A stretch of DNA of 64,000 nucleotides, taken from NCBI RefSeq assembly GCF_022603395.1, contig NZ_JAIBKA010000002.1, forward strand, positions 434,001 through 498,000, given 5' to 3'. Positions 25,700 through 35,826 of the stretch are shown here, in pieces; within the stretch, counting starts at the first letter, position 1; each line of letters begins with the position of its first letter. Position numbers and translations under genes: made by a program. The notes under the pieces are model-generated. The model made no database searches and had not been told where the DNA came from. It was given only the letters and a program-made list of their open reading frames with translations. The DNA is from Desulfoferrobacter suflitae (lineage in GTDB: Bacteria > Desulfobacterota > Syntrophobacteria > Syntrophobacterales > Syntrophobacteraceae).

Positions 25700-27627
25700 C
25701 ACAGGTCATCCTTGCAGGCATTTTCCAACCGGACAAATTGGCTGTAATAGGCGGTGCCGTTGCCCAGATCCGTCGTTTGCGCGGTGATCAGCTGGTTGGC
25801 CCCACCTCCGTATTTCATCCAGTCGCCGCGTCGATAGATGACCGCTTGCGGATGAAGCCCCGCTATGGTTTTCAACCGGACTTGCATGCGACCGAGTGAG
25901 GATGCAAGAAATACCGGCAGATCCAAACGCAGGGTGGGCAGAACCGGGTTGTCGGGAGAAACCCAGACGCACGGGGGCATCTTCTGGTTTTCCGGGAGAA
26001 TCTGAGAGTGTGTCGCATTCTTGCGGATGAGAGTGAGCAGACGCAGAGGAAAGTCTTGCGGAGCCTGCGGTTCGGGATGAAGGCTTTGCGGCAATCGGTA
26101 CCTGCCGTCGGGATGATCAAATTGCAGGTCGTGGTAGGCGATTCGTGGCCGTTTGGCTCGCGTGAAGCCCTCCTGCCGCAAGGTATCCAGCGAGATGTCC
26201 AGAAAAGGTGAGTCTATGGCCATACGGAAGCAGGTATCGGTATCAGGAACATGAATCGCCGGATCAAGCCGCTTGCCCAGTTCCGTCAAGATCTCGATAT
26301 CGCTGCGCACTCCATCTGGGGGCTCGACAATCTTCCGTGCATAGTGGACGTAATCGTGCAGGAAAGACCCAATGATCTCTTCCCGCTCCAACATCAGCTT
26401 GCAGGGTAATATCAGATCGGCCCGTTCAGCGGTATCGGTCGGGAAAGCATCGACCACCACCTTGAAAGGAACTCTTTGGAAGGCTTGCGCCACGAGTCTG
26501 GATTCGGGGGCCTGATTGACGACATTGCTGCCGTTTACCCAAAGCATCCTGACGGGAGGATTTATGGTCCGAAGGATTTCCTTGCCGATCGCCGGCAGCA
26601 GGAAATCTCTGCGCACTCTGTGTGTTCGGATGGAAGCCCAGGACGTATTGAAATTGCGCATGGAGGAAATGTTGAAGTACGATCCCGCACCCATCCGTCC
26701 AACATTTCCCGACAGAACGGCCAGGGCGTTAATAAAACGTACATTTTCCCCTCCCATAGTGTGGCGTTGCAAGCCCCAGCCCATGAGAGTAGTGACCCTG
26801 TCGAATCGAGTGTATGCCGAAAAAACCTGCTCGATATTCTCGTTTGACAGGCCGCACCGGTCGGCCAGTTGTTGCCATGGATGGGCTTCCATCAATCGAT
26901 TGAAGGCGCTCCAGTTGCTGATACGCTCAACAACGGGTGGATCGATCCGATCTCGCTCCATGAGAAGCCGGATGACTGCCGCTGCCAGGAACCGATCGGT
27001 TCCCGGCCTGAGGGTGAGCATAACGTCGGAAAACGGTCCATTCCCGTCTCCTCCCGGGGATATGGTCAAGACTCTCGTGCCCTTCTTGCGCGCTTGCCGG
27101 ATGAGCGCAGCCACGTGCACGGATGATCTTGCCAGATCCTTTCCCCAGTTGACGATGACCTGGGCATTGAGGATATCCTCGATATCATTGGTTTCCAGCG
27201 AGCCGAAATCCTGAATACAGGCTTCGATGCCGGCATTGTCGCAGAGGGAGCCGATGACCCTGCTGCTGCCCAGCGCGGCGAAAAAATATTGAGGCACCAG
27301 TTGCAGAACGCCCTTGGCTCCATCACCATGGATGTGCAGGATGGAGGCCGGCTCGCAGCGAAAGCGTTGGATGTTTTCTGCACACAAATTCAGGGCTTCA
27401 TCCCAGGAAATGGTTTGCCAGCGATTTGTTTTGCGAACACGCGGCTGGGTGATGCGCTCCGGACTGCGCAGACGCTCCAGAAATTTATGTACCTTGGCGC
27501 ACGTGAACCCCCGTGTGAAAGGGTGCTCAGGGTTGCCTCTGATGGCCGGCGTGCCGTCCGGTTTTCGCCTCACCCACAAGGAACAGACATCAGGGCATTC
27601 GAGTGTGCAAGCGGTCACGCGTTGCAT
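25699..27627 (-). CDS. Molybdopterin-dependent oxidoreductase (DMSO reductase superfamily)
   Basis: 642 residues. N-terminal 4Fe-4S motif with Cys7, Cys11, Cys15 and Cys43 (CTLECPDVC, then GFTCAKVHKF), a bis-MGD domain and the C-terminal molydop_binding domain (DLPVFLASSLGRMQ). The likely metal-ligand region reads GSLCDNAGIEA. No twin-arginine signal is visible, so it is probably cytoplasmic. No electron-transfer partner subunit is adjacent. Substrate unassigned: formate dehydrogenase-like and other reductases share the fold. ATG at 27627 is preferred over a TTG at 27633; both start within ten bases of the upstream stop, with no strong ribosome site, suggesting coupling to the L,D-transpeptidase gene. 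Confidence 0.85.
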   Translation of the reverse strand: MQRVTACTLECPDVCSLWVRRKPDGTPAIRGNPEHPFTRGFTCAKVHKFLERLRSPERITQPRVRKTNRWQTISWDEALNLCAENIQRFRCEPASILHIHGDGAKGVLQLVPQYFFAALGSSRVIGSLCDNAGIEACIQDFGSLETNDIEDILNAQVIVNWGKDLARSSVHVAALIRQARKKGTRVLTISPGGDGNGPFSDVMLTLRPGTDRFLAAAVIRLLMERDRIDPPVVERISNWSAFNRLMEAHPWQQLADRCGLSNENIEQVFSAYTRFDRVTTLMGWGLQRHTMGGENVRFINALAVLSGNVGRMGAGSYFNISSMRNFNTSWASIRTHRVRRDFLLPAIGKEILRTINPPVRMLWVNGSNVVNQAPESRLVAQAFQRVPFKVVVDAFPTDTAERADLILPCKLMLEREEIIGSFLHDYVHYARKIVEPPDGVRSDIEILTELGKRLDPAIHVPDTDTCFRMAIDSPFLDISLDTLRQEGFTRAKRPRIAYHDLQFDHPDGRYRLPQSLHPEPQAPQDFPLRLLTLIRKNATHSQILPENQKMPPCVWVSPDNPVLPTLRLDLPVFLASSLGRMQVRLKTIAGLHPQAVIYRRGDWMKYGGGANQLITAQTTDLGNGTAYYSQFVRLENACKDDL

Positions 27628-27635
27628 GTTCAAAC

Positions 27636-29369
27636 TCAGTTTGTTGCGGTGTCTACGGCAGCACTGCTCGCCACAGTCGCCCGGCGCGTTTTTTTATTCA
27701 GCGCCTGCCACAGTATCGGGTCTCGTTCGTATATGTCCGGGCAGAACTGCAATTGCCCCAGGCCGTCCACCCAGGCGGTCCAGTACAAAATATGAACCAT
27801 CCAATCGGAATTGATATTGATGACCCGCCTTTTGCCGCTGGCGATGGCATTTTCCAGGCGTTCGCGCGTCCAGCCGGGGTCGTCCTTAAGCATCAAAAGC
27901 GCCAACTCGACTGGCTCTTGCACTCGAATACACCCATGGCTGAAGGCTCGACGGGCACGTTGGAAGAGGTGACGATCGGGGGTGTCGTGCATGTACACAT
28001 TGAATCGATTGGGAAACATGAACTTGATTCGTCCCAGAGCATTTCTTGTTCCCGGTTTTTGCCGAATACGTCCGGGGAAGTTGTTGCTGCTGATGTTTTG
28101 CCAATCGATATGCCATGGATTGATCACTGATCCCCCGGAGAGCAATTGATAATTGTTGTTTGCGAGATACCCCGGGTTGCGTTTGATCTTGGGCAGCATT
28201 TCTTTTACGGCGATGCTATGGGGAACGTTCCAGTAGGGATTGATCTCTATGTAGCGCATGGCCTCGCTGAAAACCGGGGTCTTCTGGTAGTCCTTACCGA
28301 CGATCACGCGCATTGAGAGGCTTTCACTTGCCCTGTGCGCACTGAGGGTGAAAGCTGCCGTATTGACGATGACATAGTTCTTGCTCCATTCATGGGGAAG
28401 CCAGCGCCAGCGCTCCAGGTTGAGCAGTATCTGTTGACGTCGATTTTCGGCGGGAATGTTGAGCTCCCGCAGAGTGTTTGGTCCAACCACTCCATCTACC
28501 GCCAAGCCGTGGCGCAATTGAAACTTCTTCACGGCAAGCTCGACGGTTTCATCGAGTTTGTCCGGCTGTCCATCGGGTTCAGATGACCCCAGATCACCGC
28601 TCGCTTTCAGACGATAGCGCAGCATTGCCACCCGCGGATCGCGATCACCGGGACGCAGGGTCCGTCCCTGCGACAGCATGGGCCAGCCCCCTGCTGCAAT
28701 GATGGACTCCATCTGCTGAGCGGCATCGATCAGGTCCCAGTATTGTCGATGGGAAGGAGCAAAACTCTTGATCGTTTCAGCCAGGTCCTTGCTCCTCACA
28801 AGACGATTCATGCCACTGATGATATTAGCTTTTTCCTTTTGAGAAAACCACAGGGGATAGAGGCTTTCGGGATCCACTTTCCCGGTAGTGAGATGAGATG
28901 CGTAAATCATAAAGGCATCGGTCATGAGGATATCCAAATCCGCCAAGGCTTGTGCGGTGGGTTCCCGTGGGCTGAGCGAAATGGCATTCAGCTCTGTTAT
29001 CGTGGCATTAATGCAGCGCAGGTGATAATCTTCCGGATCGAGTCCATGGAGTCTGGCTTCGGCCAATTGAGAAGGCAGGTCCTTGCCGAGGGCGTTGAGG
29101 CCTTGTTCGTTCACCCAAAAGGGTGCAAATTGACGATCCTTGTAGAACTGTACAAGATCTTCTTGTGTGTGAATGGTTTCGCATCCCACCCACAGCATAC
29201 GTGGCTGTACAACATGGCCGAGTTTTTGCCGCAGCACTTCGGTGACCTTGCTTGCGGCGGTGGCGGGAAGCGGCAACAAACATGAACAGATCAGCAAAGG
29301 CAAACCGGCACTCAGAAATTTCAACACCCACTCTAGTATCGCTCGTCTCAACATTGTTTTCGGTTTCAT
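27636..29369 (-). CDS. Murein L,D-transpeptidase, YcbB-type
   Basis: 577 residues with a signal sequence (about 12-38, ending ATAA), a YcbB scaffold region, a peptidoglycan-binding repeat (VKKFQLRHGLAVDGVVGPNT, near 275) and a YkuD catalytic domain with the Ser-His-Gly-Cys-Ile-Arg signature, nucleophile Cys480. It forms 3-3 cross-links in peptidoglycan in the periplasm. The open frame extends to 29468, but ATG at 29369 follows GAGAGG and places the signal peptide correctly. It is the first of a three-gene operon with the molybdopterin enzyme and the MscS channel. Confidence 0.92.
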   Translation of the reverse strand: MKPKTMLRRAILEWVLKFLSAGLPLLICSCLLPLPATAASKVTEVLRQKLGHVVQPRMLWVGCETIHTQEDLVQFYKDRQFAPFWVNEQGLNALGKDLPSQLAEARLHGLDPEDYHLRCINATITELNAISLSPREPTAQALADLDILMTDAFMIYASHLTTGKVDPESLYPLWFSQKEKANIISGMNRLVRSKDLAETIKSFAPSHRQYWDLIDAAQQMESIIAAGGWPMLSQGRTLRPGDRDPRVAMLRYRLKASGDLGSSEPDGQPDKLDETVELAVKKFQLRHGLAVDGVVGPNTLRELNIPAENRRQQILLNLERWRWLPHEWSKNYVIVNTAAFTLSAHRASESLSMRVIVGKDYQKTPVFSEAMRYIEINPYWNVPHSIAVKEMLPKIKRNPGYLANNNYQLLSGGSVINPWHIDWQNISSNNFPGRIRQKPGTRNALGRIKFMFPNRFNVYMHDTPDRHLFQRARRAFSHGCIRVQEPVELALLMLKDDPGWTRERLENAIASGKRRVININSDWMVHILYWTAWVDGLGQLQFCPDIYERDPILWQALNKKTRRATVASSAAVDTATN

Positions 29370-29843
29370 CCTTTCGATCCTCTCAGCAATTGAAAACAAG
29401 CCAGAATAAAGAATAAGAAAACAATTGGAATTCCGGAGCACCTCAATACGTTCGCCTAACTTTTTCAAATTTCAGCGATAATGAATATGCCACAGGTGTG
29501 GAGATGAAATCAATTCCATCTTTGCTCAACGGGTTATCGGGTACAGGCTCCAGGGGGGCGGTCAAAGGAAATGTGAGATGCAACGCTGGTGCACATCGTG
29601 ATGCACTGCTCAAGAACAAAGGCAAAGCCATTCGCAGGTCGTGACTATCGTTTGTCGAGCAGTATCCGGCACCACAAACAAGACCATGCTGTTGCAATGA
29701 GAGGGGTAAATGGCACAGCTTTGCGGCAGGGCATGCCGAGGTTAATTAATTTGAAGGTGCCGTCGGTCGTGCGGTCATTGTTTTAACCGCTTGCATCGAC
29801 GGATGCCGCGCCGCCTTATATGTCCACATCCAATCCAGGTTTA
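29370..29843. other. Intergenic region upstream of the L,D-transpeptidase operon
   Basis: 474 bases between the stop of mucR and the L,D-transpeptidase start. Short open frames exist on both strands but lack ribosome sites or recognisable composition, and I do not call them. The promoter of the three-gene operon should lie here, and the mucR transcript should end here; I see no classical terminator. Confidence 0.45.
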
Positions 29844-30362
29844 TTATCCTGACCGTCGTTTGGCTTCCCGGAGGATTTTGAGTTTCTCTCCGAGACCTGT
29901 TTCTTTGGCCCTTTGTTTTCTTTTTTCGGTAAGAGAACGGGCAGTAAGAGGCTGTTTTGCGGGAAGGCGATACTTTTTTCGATATTCCTGAGGGGTTAAC
30001 CCGTGGATGCTGAGATGCGTGTGCGATATCTGTCTGAATCTTTGTCCGCATTCCAGGCAGATAATTCTGTCCTGCTGGATTGAATCCATCGGTCTCATTT
30101 CGGTAGATGCTTTCGGTGTCTGCTCCTCTTCAGATTCAGAGCGAACCAATTCAGACAAAGGTAAGGTCTTGCTTTCCGCCGGTGTCACCGGTGCTTCGGC
30201 CTCGCTTCCCTGCAGTTCTCTTCGGGTTTCCATATCTTTGAGTGCCCTCAGCGCACAAAATGTATTATTTAAAACATCAACGATTTCGTCCGCGGACATG
30301 TCACGATGGGACAGCTGAGCCGTAAGAATATCTACAGTCATCTCCGTCAATGATCTTGCCAT
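29844..30362 (-). CDS. mucR: MucR/Ros-family zinc-finger transcriptional regulator
   Basis: 172 residues. The N-terminal oligomerisation segment (MTVDILTAQLSHRDMSADEI) and the C-terminal zinc finger (ICLECGQRFRQISHTHLSIH, then LTPQEYRKKYRLP) are typical of MucR; Cys-Cys-His-His ligands are present. The middle (about 50-90) is a low-complexity acidic linker, longer than in alphaproteobacterial MucR. MucR proteins act as H-NS-like repressors of AT-rich promoters and usually repress their own gene. The upstream region here is strikingly AT-rich. AAGGAG precedes the ATG. Confidence 0.9.
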   Translation of the reverse strand: MARSLTEMTVDILTAQLSHRDMSADEIVDVLNNTFCALRALKDMETRRELQGSEAEAPVTPAESKTLPLSELVRSESEEEQTPKASTEMRPMDSIQQDRIICLECGQRFRQISHTHLSIHGLTPQEYRKKYRLPAKQPLTARSLTEKRKQRAKETGLGEKLKILREAKRRSG

Positions 30363-30840
30363 GGTAGTACTCCTTTTATACTTTAAGTTGTATTACAAAA
30401 AACATATTAATAGTCTTGTTTCAATGACAAAATATAAATCTTAATGCTGATAAGCCCGGTGCTGTTTTTAAGCATTAGCGCGCTGATTCCCTTTTATACC
30501 ATAAGGAGTGAGGTGCACCATGTTGCACTCGTCCGAAAAAGATTCTTTATTTCAATATTCTTAAACATTTATTATAACCCAGCAAAACAGCCTTAAAATG
30601 TTATTTTTCCAAAACTCGGTGAAGCGGCAAAAATGTTTTATTCTGCCCGATGGCAGAGACAACTGACTTTTTGCTTTCCTCAAGCTATACTGCCAGCTTC
30701 ACATTACGGTTCAGAGGGCGGCGCCCCTTTCAGCCGTTACGAAATGCGCTGCGTTCTGAAAATTTTACTGATCAGGATTCCGGGACTGTGCCCGGCGGGC
30801 ACATGTCTCATTCTTGGGCGGTTGCCCTGCGGTGGTGAAC
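30363..30840. other. AT-rich divergent region upstream of mucR
   Basis: 478 bases. The stretch from about 30370 to 30620 is much richer in A and T than the surrounding sequence, with many TpA steps and T tracts, which is the preferred target of MucR. The rest is of normal composition and leads to the glutamine amidotransferase gene. No credible gene is seen. Confidence 0.5.
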
Positions 30841-31566
30841 ATGAGACCCGTGTTGATAATCAAGGTTGGGAGGACCTTGCCTTCACTTGTCGCCGGCCGC
30901 GGCGACTTCGACGATTGGATTGTTGCGGCGATGGGGATTCCACCGGAGCAAGTCAACATCGTTGAGGTGAGTAACGGTGAAACACTCCCGGATTACCGCG
31001 AAATATCCGGCATCGTGATCACTGGTTCCCACGACATGGTCACCGACCACCTGGGCTGGAGTGAATATGCGGCAAAGTGGTTACCCGGTGCAGTGGATCG
31101 CCGCATTCCAACGCTTGGAATTTGCTATGGGCATCAATTACTGGCCTATTCTCTGGGGGGAAGAGTTGCCAACAACCCGCTGGGAAACGAGATTGGAACA
31201 GTTGCCGTGAGGCTCGACGAACTGGCACAAGATGATCTGCTGCTGGGTGGAATGGGCAGTCAGATCAGGGTTCACGTGTTTCACACGCAATCGGTTCTGG
31301 ATTTGCCTCCCGGCGCCAGGGGATTGGCCGAAAGCGATTTGGACCGGCTCCAGGCTTTTGTCGTCGGTGATCGGGCATGGGGCGTTCAATTTCACCCCGA
31401 GTTTGACGCTGACATTGTTGTCCATTATATAAACCATTACCGAGAAATCCTTCTGAGGGAAGGAGCAGATCCGGATGCCTGTATGAAACAAGTGGCTGAT
31501 AGTGCCGATGGTTCCCGGATACTAAAAAGGTTCTATAAAATAGTAACGGCCTCCGAAGCGATTTAA
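30841..31566 (+). CDS. Class I glutamine amidotransferase (GMP synthase-like)
   Basis: 241 residues. The triad is visible: nucleophile Cys95 in LGICYGHQLLA and His-Glu in VQFHPEFD (near 185). Family members named GMP synthase-like amidotransferases hydrolyse glutamine or act on gamma-glutamyl compounds as free-standing proteins; no synthetase partner is encoded beside it. An in-frame ATG at 30814 exists, but the ATG at 30841 starts directly with the first beta strand (MRPVLIIKVG). The next gene downstream is glnS, 141 bases away. Confidence 0.85.
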   Translation: MRPVLIIKVGRTLPSLVAGRGDFDDWIVAAMGIPPEQVNIVEVSNGETLPDYREISGIVITGSHDMVTDHLGWSEYAAKWLPGAVDRRIPTLGICYGHQLLAYSLGGRVANNPLGNEIGTVAVRLDELAQDDLLLGGMGSQIRVHVFHTQSVLDLPPGARGLAESDLDRLQAFVVGDRAWGVQFHPEFDADIVVHYINHYREILLREGADPDACMKQVADSADGSRILKRFYKIVTASEAI

Positions 31567-31707
31567 GAAATTGTTGGGCTGGATCTTCCAAGGCTGGAAT
31601 AAGTCGACATCTACCGGTTCCCAGGTAATGTTATGGTGATTTTTTACAGACGCTAATCCTGTTGTGGATATGGTACCGCAAAAAGGGCTGACAACGGAGT
31701 AATTACC

Positions 31708-33399
31708 ATGAGCTTGCCAAACGTATCTTCTCCGCCGAATTTCATTCGCAATATGATCCTGGAGGATCTGAAAAAAAATAAAAACGACGGCCGTGTTCAC
31801 ACTCGTTTTCCGCCCGAACCCAACGGTTACCTGCACATTGGTCATGCCAAGTCCATCTGCATCAATTTCGGTCTTGCCAGGGAATTTGATGGGCTGTGCA
31901 ATTTACGGTTTGACGATACCAATCCAAGTAAAGAGGATGTCGAGTATGTCGAATCGATCAAAGACAGTGTTCGTTGGCTGGGATTTGACTGGGATGATCG
32001 CTTGTATTACGCATCGGATTACTTCGACCAGCTGTACGATTATGCTATTCAATTGATAAAAAAAGGGAAAGCGTTTGTGTGCGATCTCAGCCCCGAGGAA
32101 ATCAGGGAATTTCGAGGCACCCTCACAGAACCCGGCAGAAATAGCCCCTACCGTGATCGTTCGGTGGAAGAGAATCTGGACCTTTTTCAACGCATGCGGG
32201 CCGGAGAATTCAAGGAGGGTTCGCGCGTTCTCAGAGCCAAAATAGACATGGGATCGGGCAACTTGAACATGCGCGACCCGGTGATATATCGGATTTTGAA
32301 GGTATCGCATCACAGAACCGGTGACAAATGGTGCATCTACCCGATGTACGATTTTGCTCATGGTTTGAGCGATTCACTGGAAGGGATAACGCATTCCATT
32401 TGCACCCTGGAATTCGAGGATCATCGTCCACTCTACGACTGGTTTCTTGACCAGTTGGGGGTGTTTCACCCGCAGCAGATCGAGTTTGCGCGCCTCAACT
32501 TGACCTACACCGTGATGAGCAAGCGCAAGCTGCTGAAGCTGGTGCAGGAGGGTCACGTCCATGGTTGGGACGATCCCCGCATGCCCACGCTGGTGGGTTT
32601 GCGCAGGCGGGGTTACACGCCGGAGGCGATTCGGGTTTTTTGCGAGCGGATCGGTGTGGCAAAAAGGGACAGCGTCGTCGACCTTGCGCTGCTGGAGCAT
32701 TGTTTGCGAGAAGACCTGAATCTTCGAGCGCCGCGCGTGATGGCCGTACTCAGGCCCCTGAAAGTGGTGATCGAAAACTATGCGGAAGATCTCGTCGAAG
32801 AGCTGGAAGCCGTGAACAATCCGGAAGATGCCGCCATGGGGACGCGCAAGGTGCCGTTTTCCCGGGTGCTCTATATCGAACGTGACGATTTCATGGAAAA
32901 TCCTCCCAAAAAGTTCTTCCGCCTGGCCCCAGGTCGTGAAGTGCGGTTGCGTTACGGTTACTACATCAAATGCGTGGACCTGATCAAAGATGAGACGAGC
33001 GGCGAGCCTGTGGAGCTCCGTTGCACCTATGATCCCGCAACCCGCGGTGGTTGGTCGCCGGATGGCCGTAAGGTGAAAGCGACTCTCCACTGGGTTTCTG
33101 CCGCCCATGCACTTAACGCTGAGGTGAGGCTGTACGATCGACTTTTCACCAAACCCGATCCGTCTGAGGAAAAGGATGTAGACTTTCAGTCCCTGTTGAA
33201 TCCCAACTCTGTGGAAGTGCTGAAACGCTGCAAAATCGAGCCGAGTGTTGCTGCGGCGGCACCGGGGAGTCGTTTTCAGTTCGAGCGCCAGGGTTATTTT
33301 TGCGTCGATCCGGACTCTTCCAATGACATTTTGGTGTTTAACCGGACCGTGCAGCTGCGCGACACCTGGGCCAAGATCATGCAGGCTGAAAAGAAGTAA
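31708..33399 (+). CDS. glnS: Glutaminyl-tRNA synthetase
   Basis: 563 residues, full length. Charges tRNA-Gln with glutamine. HIGH motif at residues 43-46 within [20 protein letters not shown]-type motif VMSKRKL near 269-275, and the GlnS-specific C-terminal beta-barrel domain (from about 345). The GlnS rather than GluRS identity rests on the N-terminal [14 protein letters not shown] sequence and total length. Presence of GlnS indicates direct charging, at least in addition to any amidotransferase route. Ribosome site GGAG precedes the ATG. Confidence 0.97.
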   Translation: MSLPNVSSPPNFIRNMILEDLKKNKNDGRVHTRFPPEPNGYLHIGHAKSICINFGLAREFDGLCNLRFDDTNPSKEDVEYVESIKDSVRWLGFDWDDRLYYASDYFDQLYDYAIQLIKKGKAFVCDLSPEEIREFRGTLTEPGRNSPYRDRSVEENLDLFQRMRAGEFKEGSRVLRAKIDMGSGNLNMRDPVIYRILKVSHHRTGDKWCIYPMYDFAHGLSDSLEGITHSICTLEFEDHRPLYDWFLDQLGVFHPQQIEFARLNLTYTVMSKRKLLKLVQEGHVHGWDDPRMPTLVGLRRRGYTPEAIRVFCERIGVAKRDSVVDLALLEHCLREDLNLRAPRVMAVLRPLKVVIENYAEDLVEELEAVNNPEDAAMGTRKVPFSRVLYIERDDFMENPPKKFFRLAPGREVRLRYGYYIKCVDLIKDETSGEPVELRCTYDPATRGGWSPDGRKVKATLHWVSAAHALNAEVRLYDRLFTKPDPSEEKDVDFQSLLNPNSVEVLKRCKIEPSVAAAAPGSRFQFERQGYFCVDPDSSNDILVFNRTVQLRDTWAKIMQAEKK

Positions 33400-33482
33400 A
33401 CGTTGCGGCCGGGCAAGAAAAGCAGGCATTTGTTTGAGGGAAGATTTGAGATTGAACGATCGATAGAAAAGGGTAGAGCAGG

Positions 33483-34688
33483 ATGGAAGTGGACAAGAAT
33501 AAGAGAGAAGACATGGATGATGAAGGCAGTTTCGCCGAGCTGCTGGAAGGAAGCTTTGTCGGCGCGCAACGACTACGACCGGGACAACGGGTGAAAGCCG
33601 CCATACTCAAGATTACCTCAGATTGGATATTCCTTGATTTGGGCAGAAAGAGCGAGGGCTATCTGGCCACCAAGGAGCTGCTTGACAAAGAGGGAAACAT
33701 CACGGTCAAAGAGGGCGACATCATTGAAGCCTATTATCTGCCGAGAGAGGATCAGGAACAATTGTTCACGACCAAACTGGGAGGAGGTGAGGTACAGAGC
33801 AGTTACCTGGAGGAAGCCTGGCAGAGCGGAATACCTGTTGAAGGATTGGTTGAAAAGGAAATCAAAGGCGGATTTGAAGTCAAGATTGCCGGCAATATAC
33901 GGGGATTTTGCCCTTATTCCCAGATGGGCCTGCAACGGGTTGAAGATCCCAAGGTGTACGCCGGTGAGCGACTGTCCTTTAAGATCACGGAATTCAGTGA
34001 GCGAGGGCGCAACCTGGTTCTTTCCAACCGCATGGTTTTGGAGGAGGAACGCCGGCGCCAGAAAGAATCCCTCAAGGCAACCCTGCACGAAGGAATGACG
34101 GTAAAAGGAGTCATTACCTCCATTCGAAACTTCGGCGCCTTCGTCAACATTGGCGGCGTGGAAGGGCTGATTCCTATCTCCGAAATCAGCTATGCAAGGG
34201 TGGAGGATGTGCACGAGTTCCTGGCGGTTGATCAGGAGGTAGAGGTTGTTGTTACCCAGCTGGATTGGGACAAGGAACGTTATAGCTTCAGTTTGAAGAA
34301 GGCTTTGCCCGATCCCTGGCAAGACATATCAAGCAAGTACCCGGAGGGATCGCAGCACACCGGGGTGGTTGCACGCCTGACCAACTATGGTGCGTTCGTT
34401 ACATTAACGGACGGGGTCGACGGGCTGATTCATATCTCCAAGCTGCGGGGAGAAAAACGCATCAATCATCCGCGTGAGGTCCTCGCTGTGGGGCAGTCCA
34501 TCGAGGTGAAAATTACCGCAGTGGACGAGGAGAACAAGCGCCTGTCTCTCTCTCCGGCGGCGGGCGAGCACCAGGAGAAAGCCGCTGAAGCCGATGAAGT
34601 CAGGAAATTTGTGGGACAGGCCGGCGGTTCCATGGGAACCCTGGGAGATCTCCTCCAGAATAAGCTCGCCAGCAAAAAGCCGACATAA
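33483..34688 (+). CDS. S1 RNA-binding domain protein with four S1 repeats (RpsA-like)
   Basis: 401 residues. Four S1 OB-fold repeats can be traced at about 37-105, 115-190, 200-272 and 285-357; the third (GMTVKGVITSIRNFGAFV) and fourth (HTGVVARLTNYGAFV) are canonical, the first two divergent. Ribosomal protein S1 of proteobacteria usually has six repeats, so this is a shorter paralogue like those of Firmicutes or a translation-associated RNA binder. It follows glnS by 83 bases and has a good AGCAGG ribosome site. The C-terminal 45 residues are charged. Confidence 0.85.
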   Translation: MEVDKNKREDMDDEGSFAELLEGSFVGAQRLRPGQRVKAAILKITSDWIFLDLGRKSEGYLATKELLDKEGNITVKEGDIIEAYYLPREDQEQLFTTKLGGGEVQSSYLEEAWQSGIPVEGLVEKEIKGGFEVKIAGNIRGFCPYSQMGLQRVEDPKVYAGERLSFKITEFSERGRNLVLSNRMVLEEERRRQKESLKATLHEGMTVKGVITSIRNFGAFVNIGGVEGLIPISEISYARVEDVHEFLAVDQEVEVVVTQLDWDKERYSFSLKKALPDPWQDISSKYPEGSQHTGVVARLTNYGAFVTLTDGVDGLIHISKLRGEKRINHPREVLAVGQSIEVKITAVDEENKRLSLSPAAGEHQEKAAEADEVRKFVGQAGGSMGTLGDLLQNKLASKKPT

Positions 34689-34711
34689 CTCCGTACGAGG
34701 TACGCTTTGCC

Positions 34712-35689
34712 ATGCTGGTCTACGCGGGCATCGATGAAGCCGGTTACGGGCCCATTTTGGGTCCCCTTGTCATAGTGCGCAGTGTCTTTGTGCTGGAAAA
34801 TTATTGCTCGTTAGATGAGTGTCCATCGTTGTGGGCTCTCCTCAAGTCAGTTGTTTGTAAAGATTGTGCGGACAAAGGTCGCCGCATTGCCATAAACGAT
34901 TCCAAATTGCTCTATCGACCAGCTGGAGGAGTGCAACATTTGGAACGGTGCATTCTCAGCTTTCTTGGGGCAAATGGCTGCAACCCCGAGTGCCTGGATG
35001 AGTTGCTGCGAAAACTGGCATTTGATGAGGAATCCATGATCGCTGTTCAACCCTGGTACGCAGGCGCAGGCGACACTGCAAGTCTGCCGGTTGCGGTCCA
35101 ATGTTCAGATCTTCTGGCAACCTCCCAACGGTTGGCGGAGGCCACAACAAGGCTGCGAATCCGGTTGGCCGATGTCAATGCCGCTGTGGTTTTTGAAGAT
35201 CGATTTAACCGCCTGGTTGCTGCCGGCGGATCTAAAGCTATGTGTGCCTGGGAATTTGTCAGCGGTCACCTGCGATCAATATGGAACCAATTTCGGCAGC
35301 ACCCAATCTTCGTTACTGTCGATCGTCAAGGGGGAAGAAAGTATTATGCAAACTTGCTTCGAACCACATTTCCCGAAGCGACACTGGAGATTCTTGAAGA
35401 AGCGGATCGGACCAGCCGTTACCGGATAGCCTCTGGGGATGGATCCATGCACATTATTGTACAAGTCAAAGGCGACATGTTGCATCTGCCGGTGGCCTTT
35501 GCTTCCATGACTGCCAAGTACGTTCGAGAACTCTTGATGATGCGATTCCAGGCATTCTGGAAAACCCATGCGCCGGGAGTGAAGCCGACATGCGGCTATG
35601 TTAACGATGGTAGGCGGTTTCTGCGGCAGATAGAACCGTTCATGGATAAACTGAACATTGATCCTCAAACGCTTGTCCGCAGTTGCTGA
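34712..35689 (+). CDS. Large RNase HII-like protein with altered GRG motif
   Basis: 325 residues, much longer than RNase HII (about 200). It opens with AGIDEAGYGPILGPLV: the Asp8-Glu9 pair matches the RNase HII active site, but the ribonucleotide-sensing GRG motif is GYG (11-13). Asp63-Ser-Lys matches the DSK element, and Asp204 in VTVDRQGGRKYY is the probable third catalytic acid. About 100 extra residues lie between residues 70 and 180. The fold assignment is solid by motifs; whether it cuts RNA-DNA junctions is open. Immediately downstream of the S1-repeat protein gene (23 bases), probably co-transcribed. Confidence 0.75.
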   Translation: MLVYAGIDEAGYGPILGPLVIVRSVFVLENYCSLDECPSLWALLKSVVCKDCADKGRRIAINDSKLLYRPAGGVQHLERCILSFLGANGCNPECLDELLRKLAFDEESMIAVQPWYAGAGDTASLPVAVQCSDLLATSQRLAEATTRLRIRLADVNAAVVFEDRFNRLVAAGGSKAMCAWEFVSGHLRSIWNQFRQHPIFVTVDRQGGRKYYANLLRTTFPEATLEILEEADRTSRYRIASGDGSMHIIVQVKGDMLHLPVAFASMTAKYVRELLMMRFQAFWKTHAPGVKPTCGYVNDGRRFLRQIEPFMDKLNIDPQTLVRSC

Positions 35690-35826
35690 GAAACAAGTGT
35701 CTGATCGAGCTTTCTCTTCAATCATTCAGCATGGAGCTTGAAGATTGCAGCCTCCCGTTCGGGTGCTTCGTTGAGCTCCGTTTTACTCGGCCTTGATTTC
35801 TCCAACACCTTCCGGTCAGTTGCATG

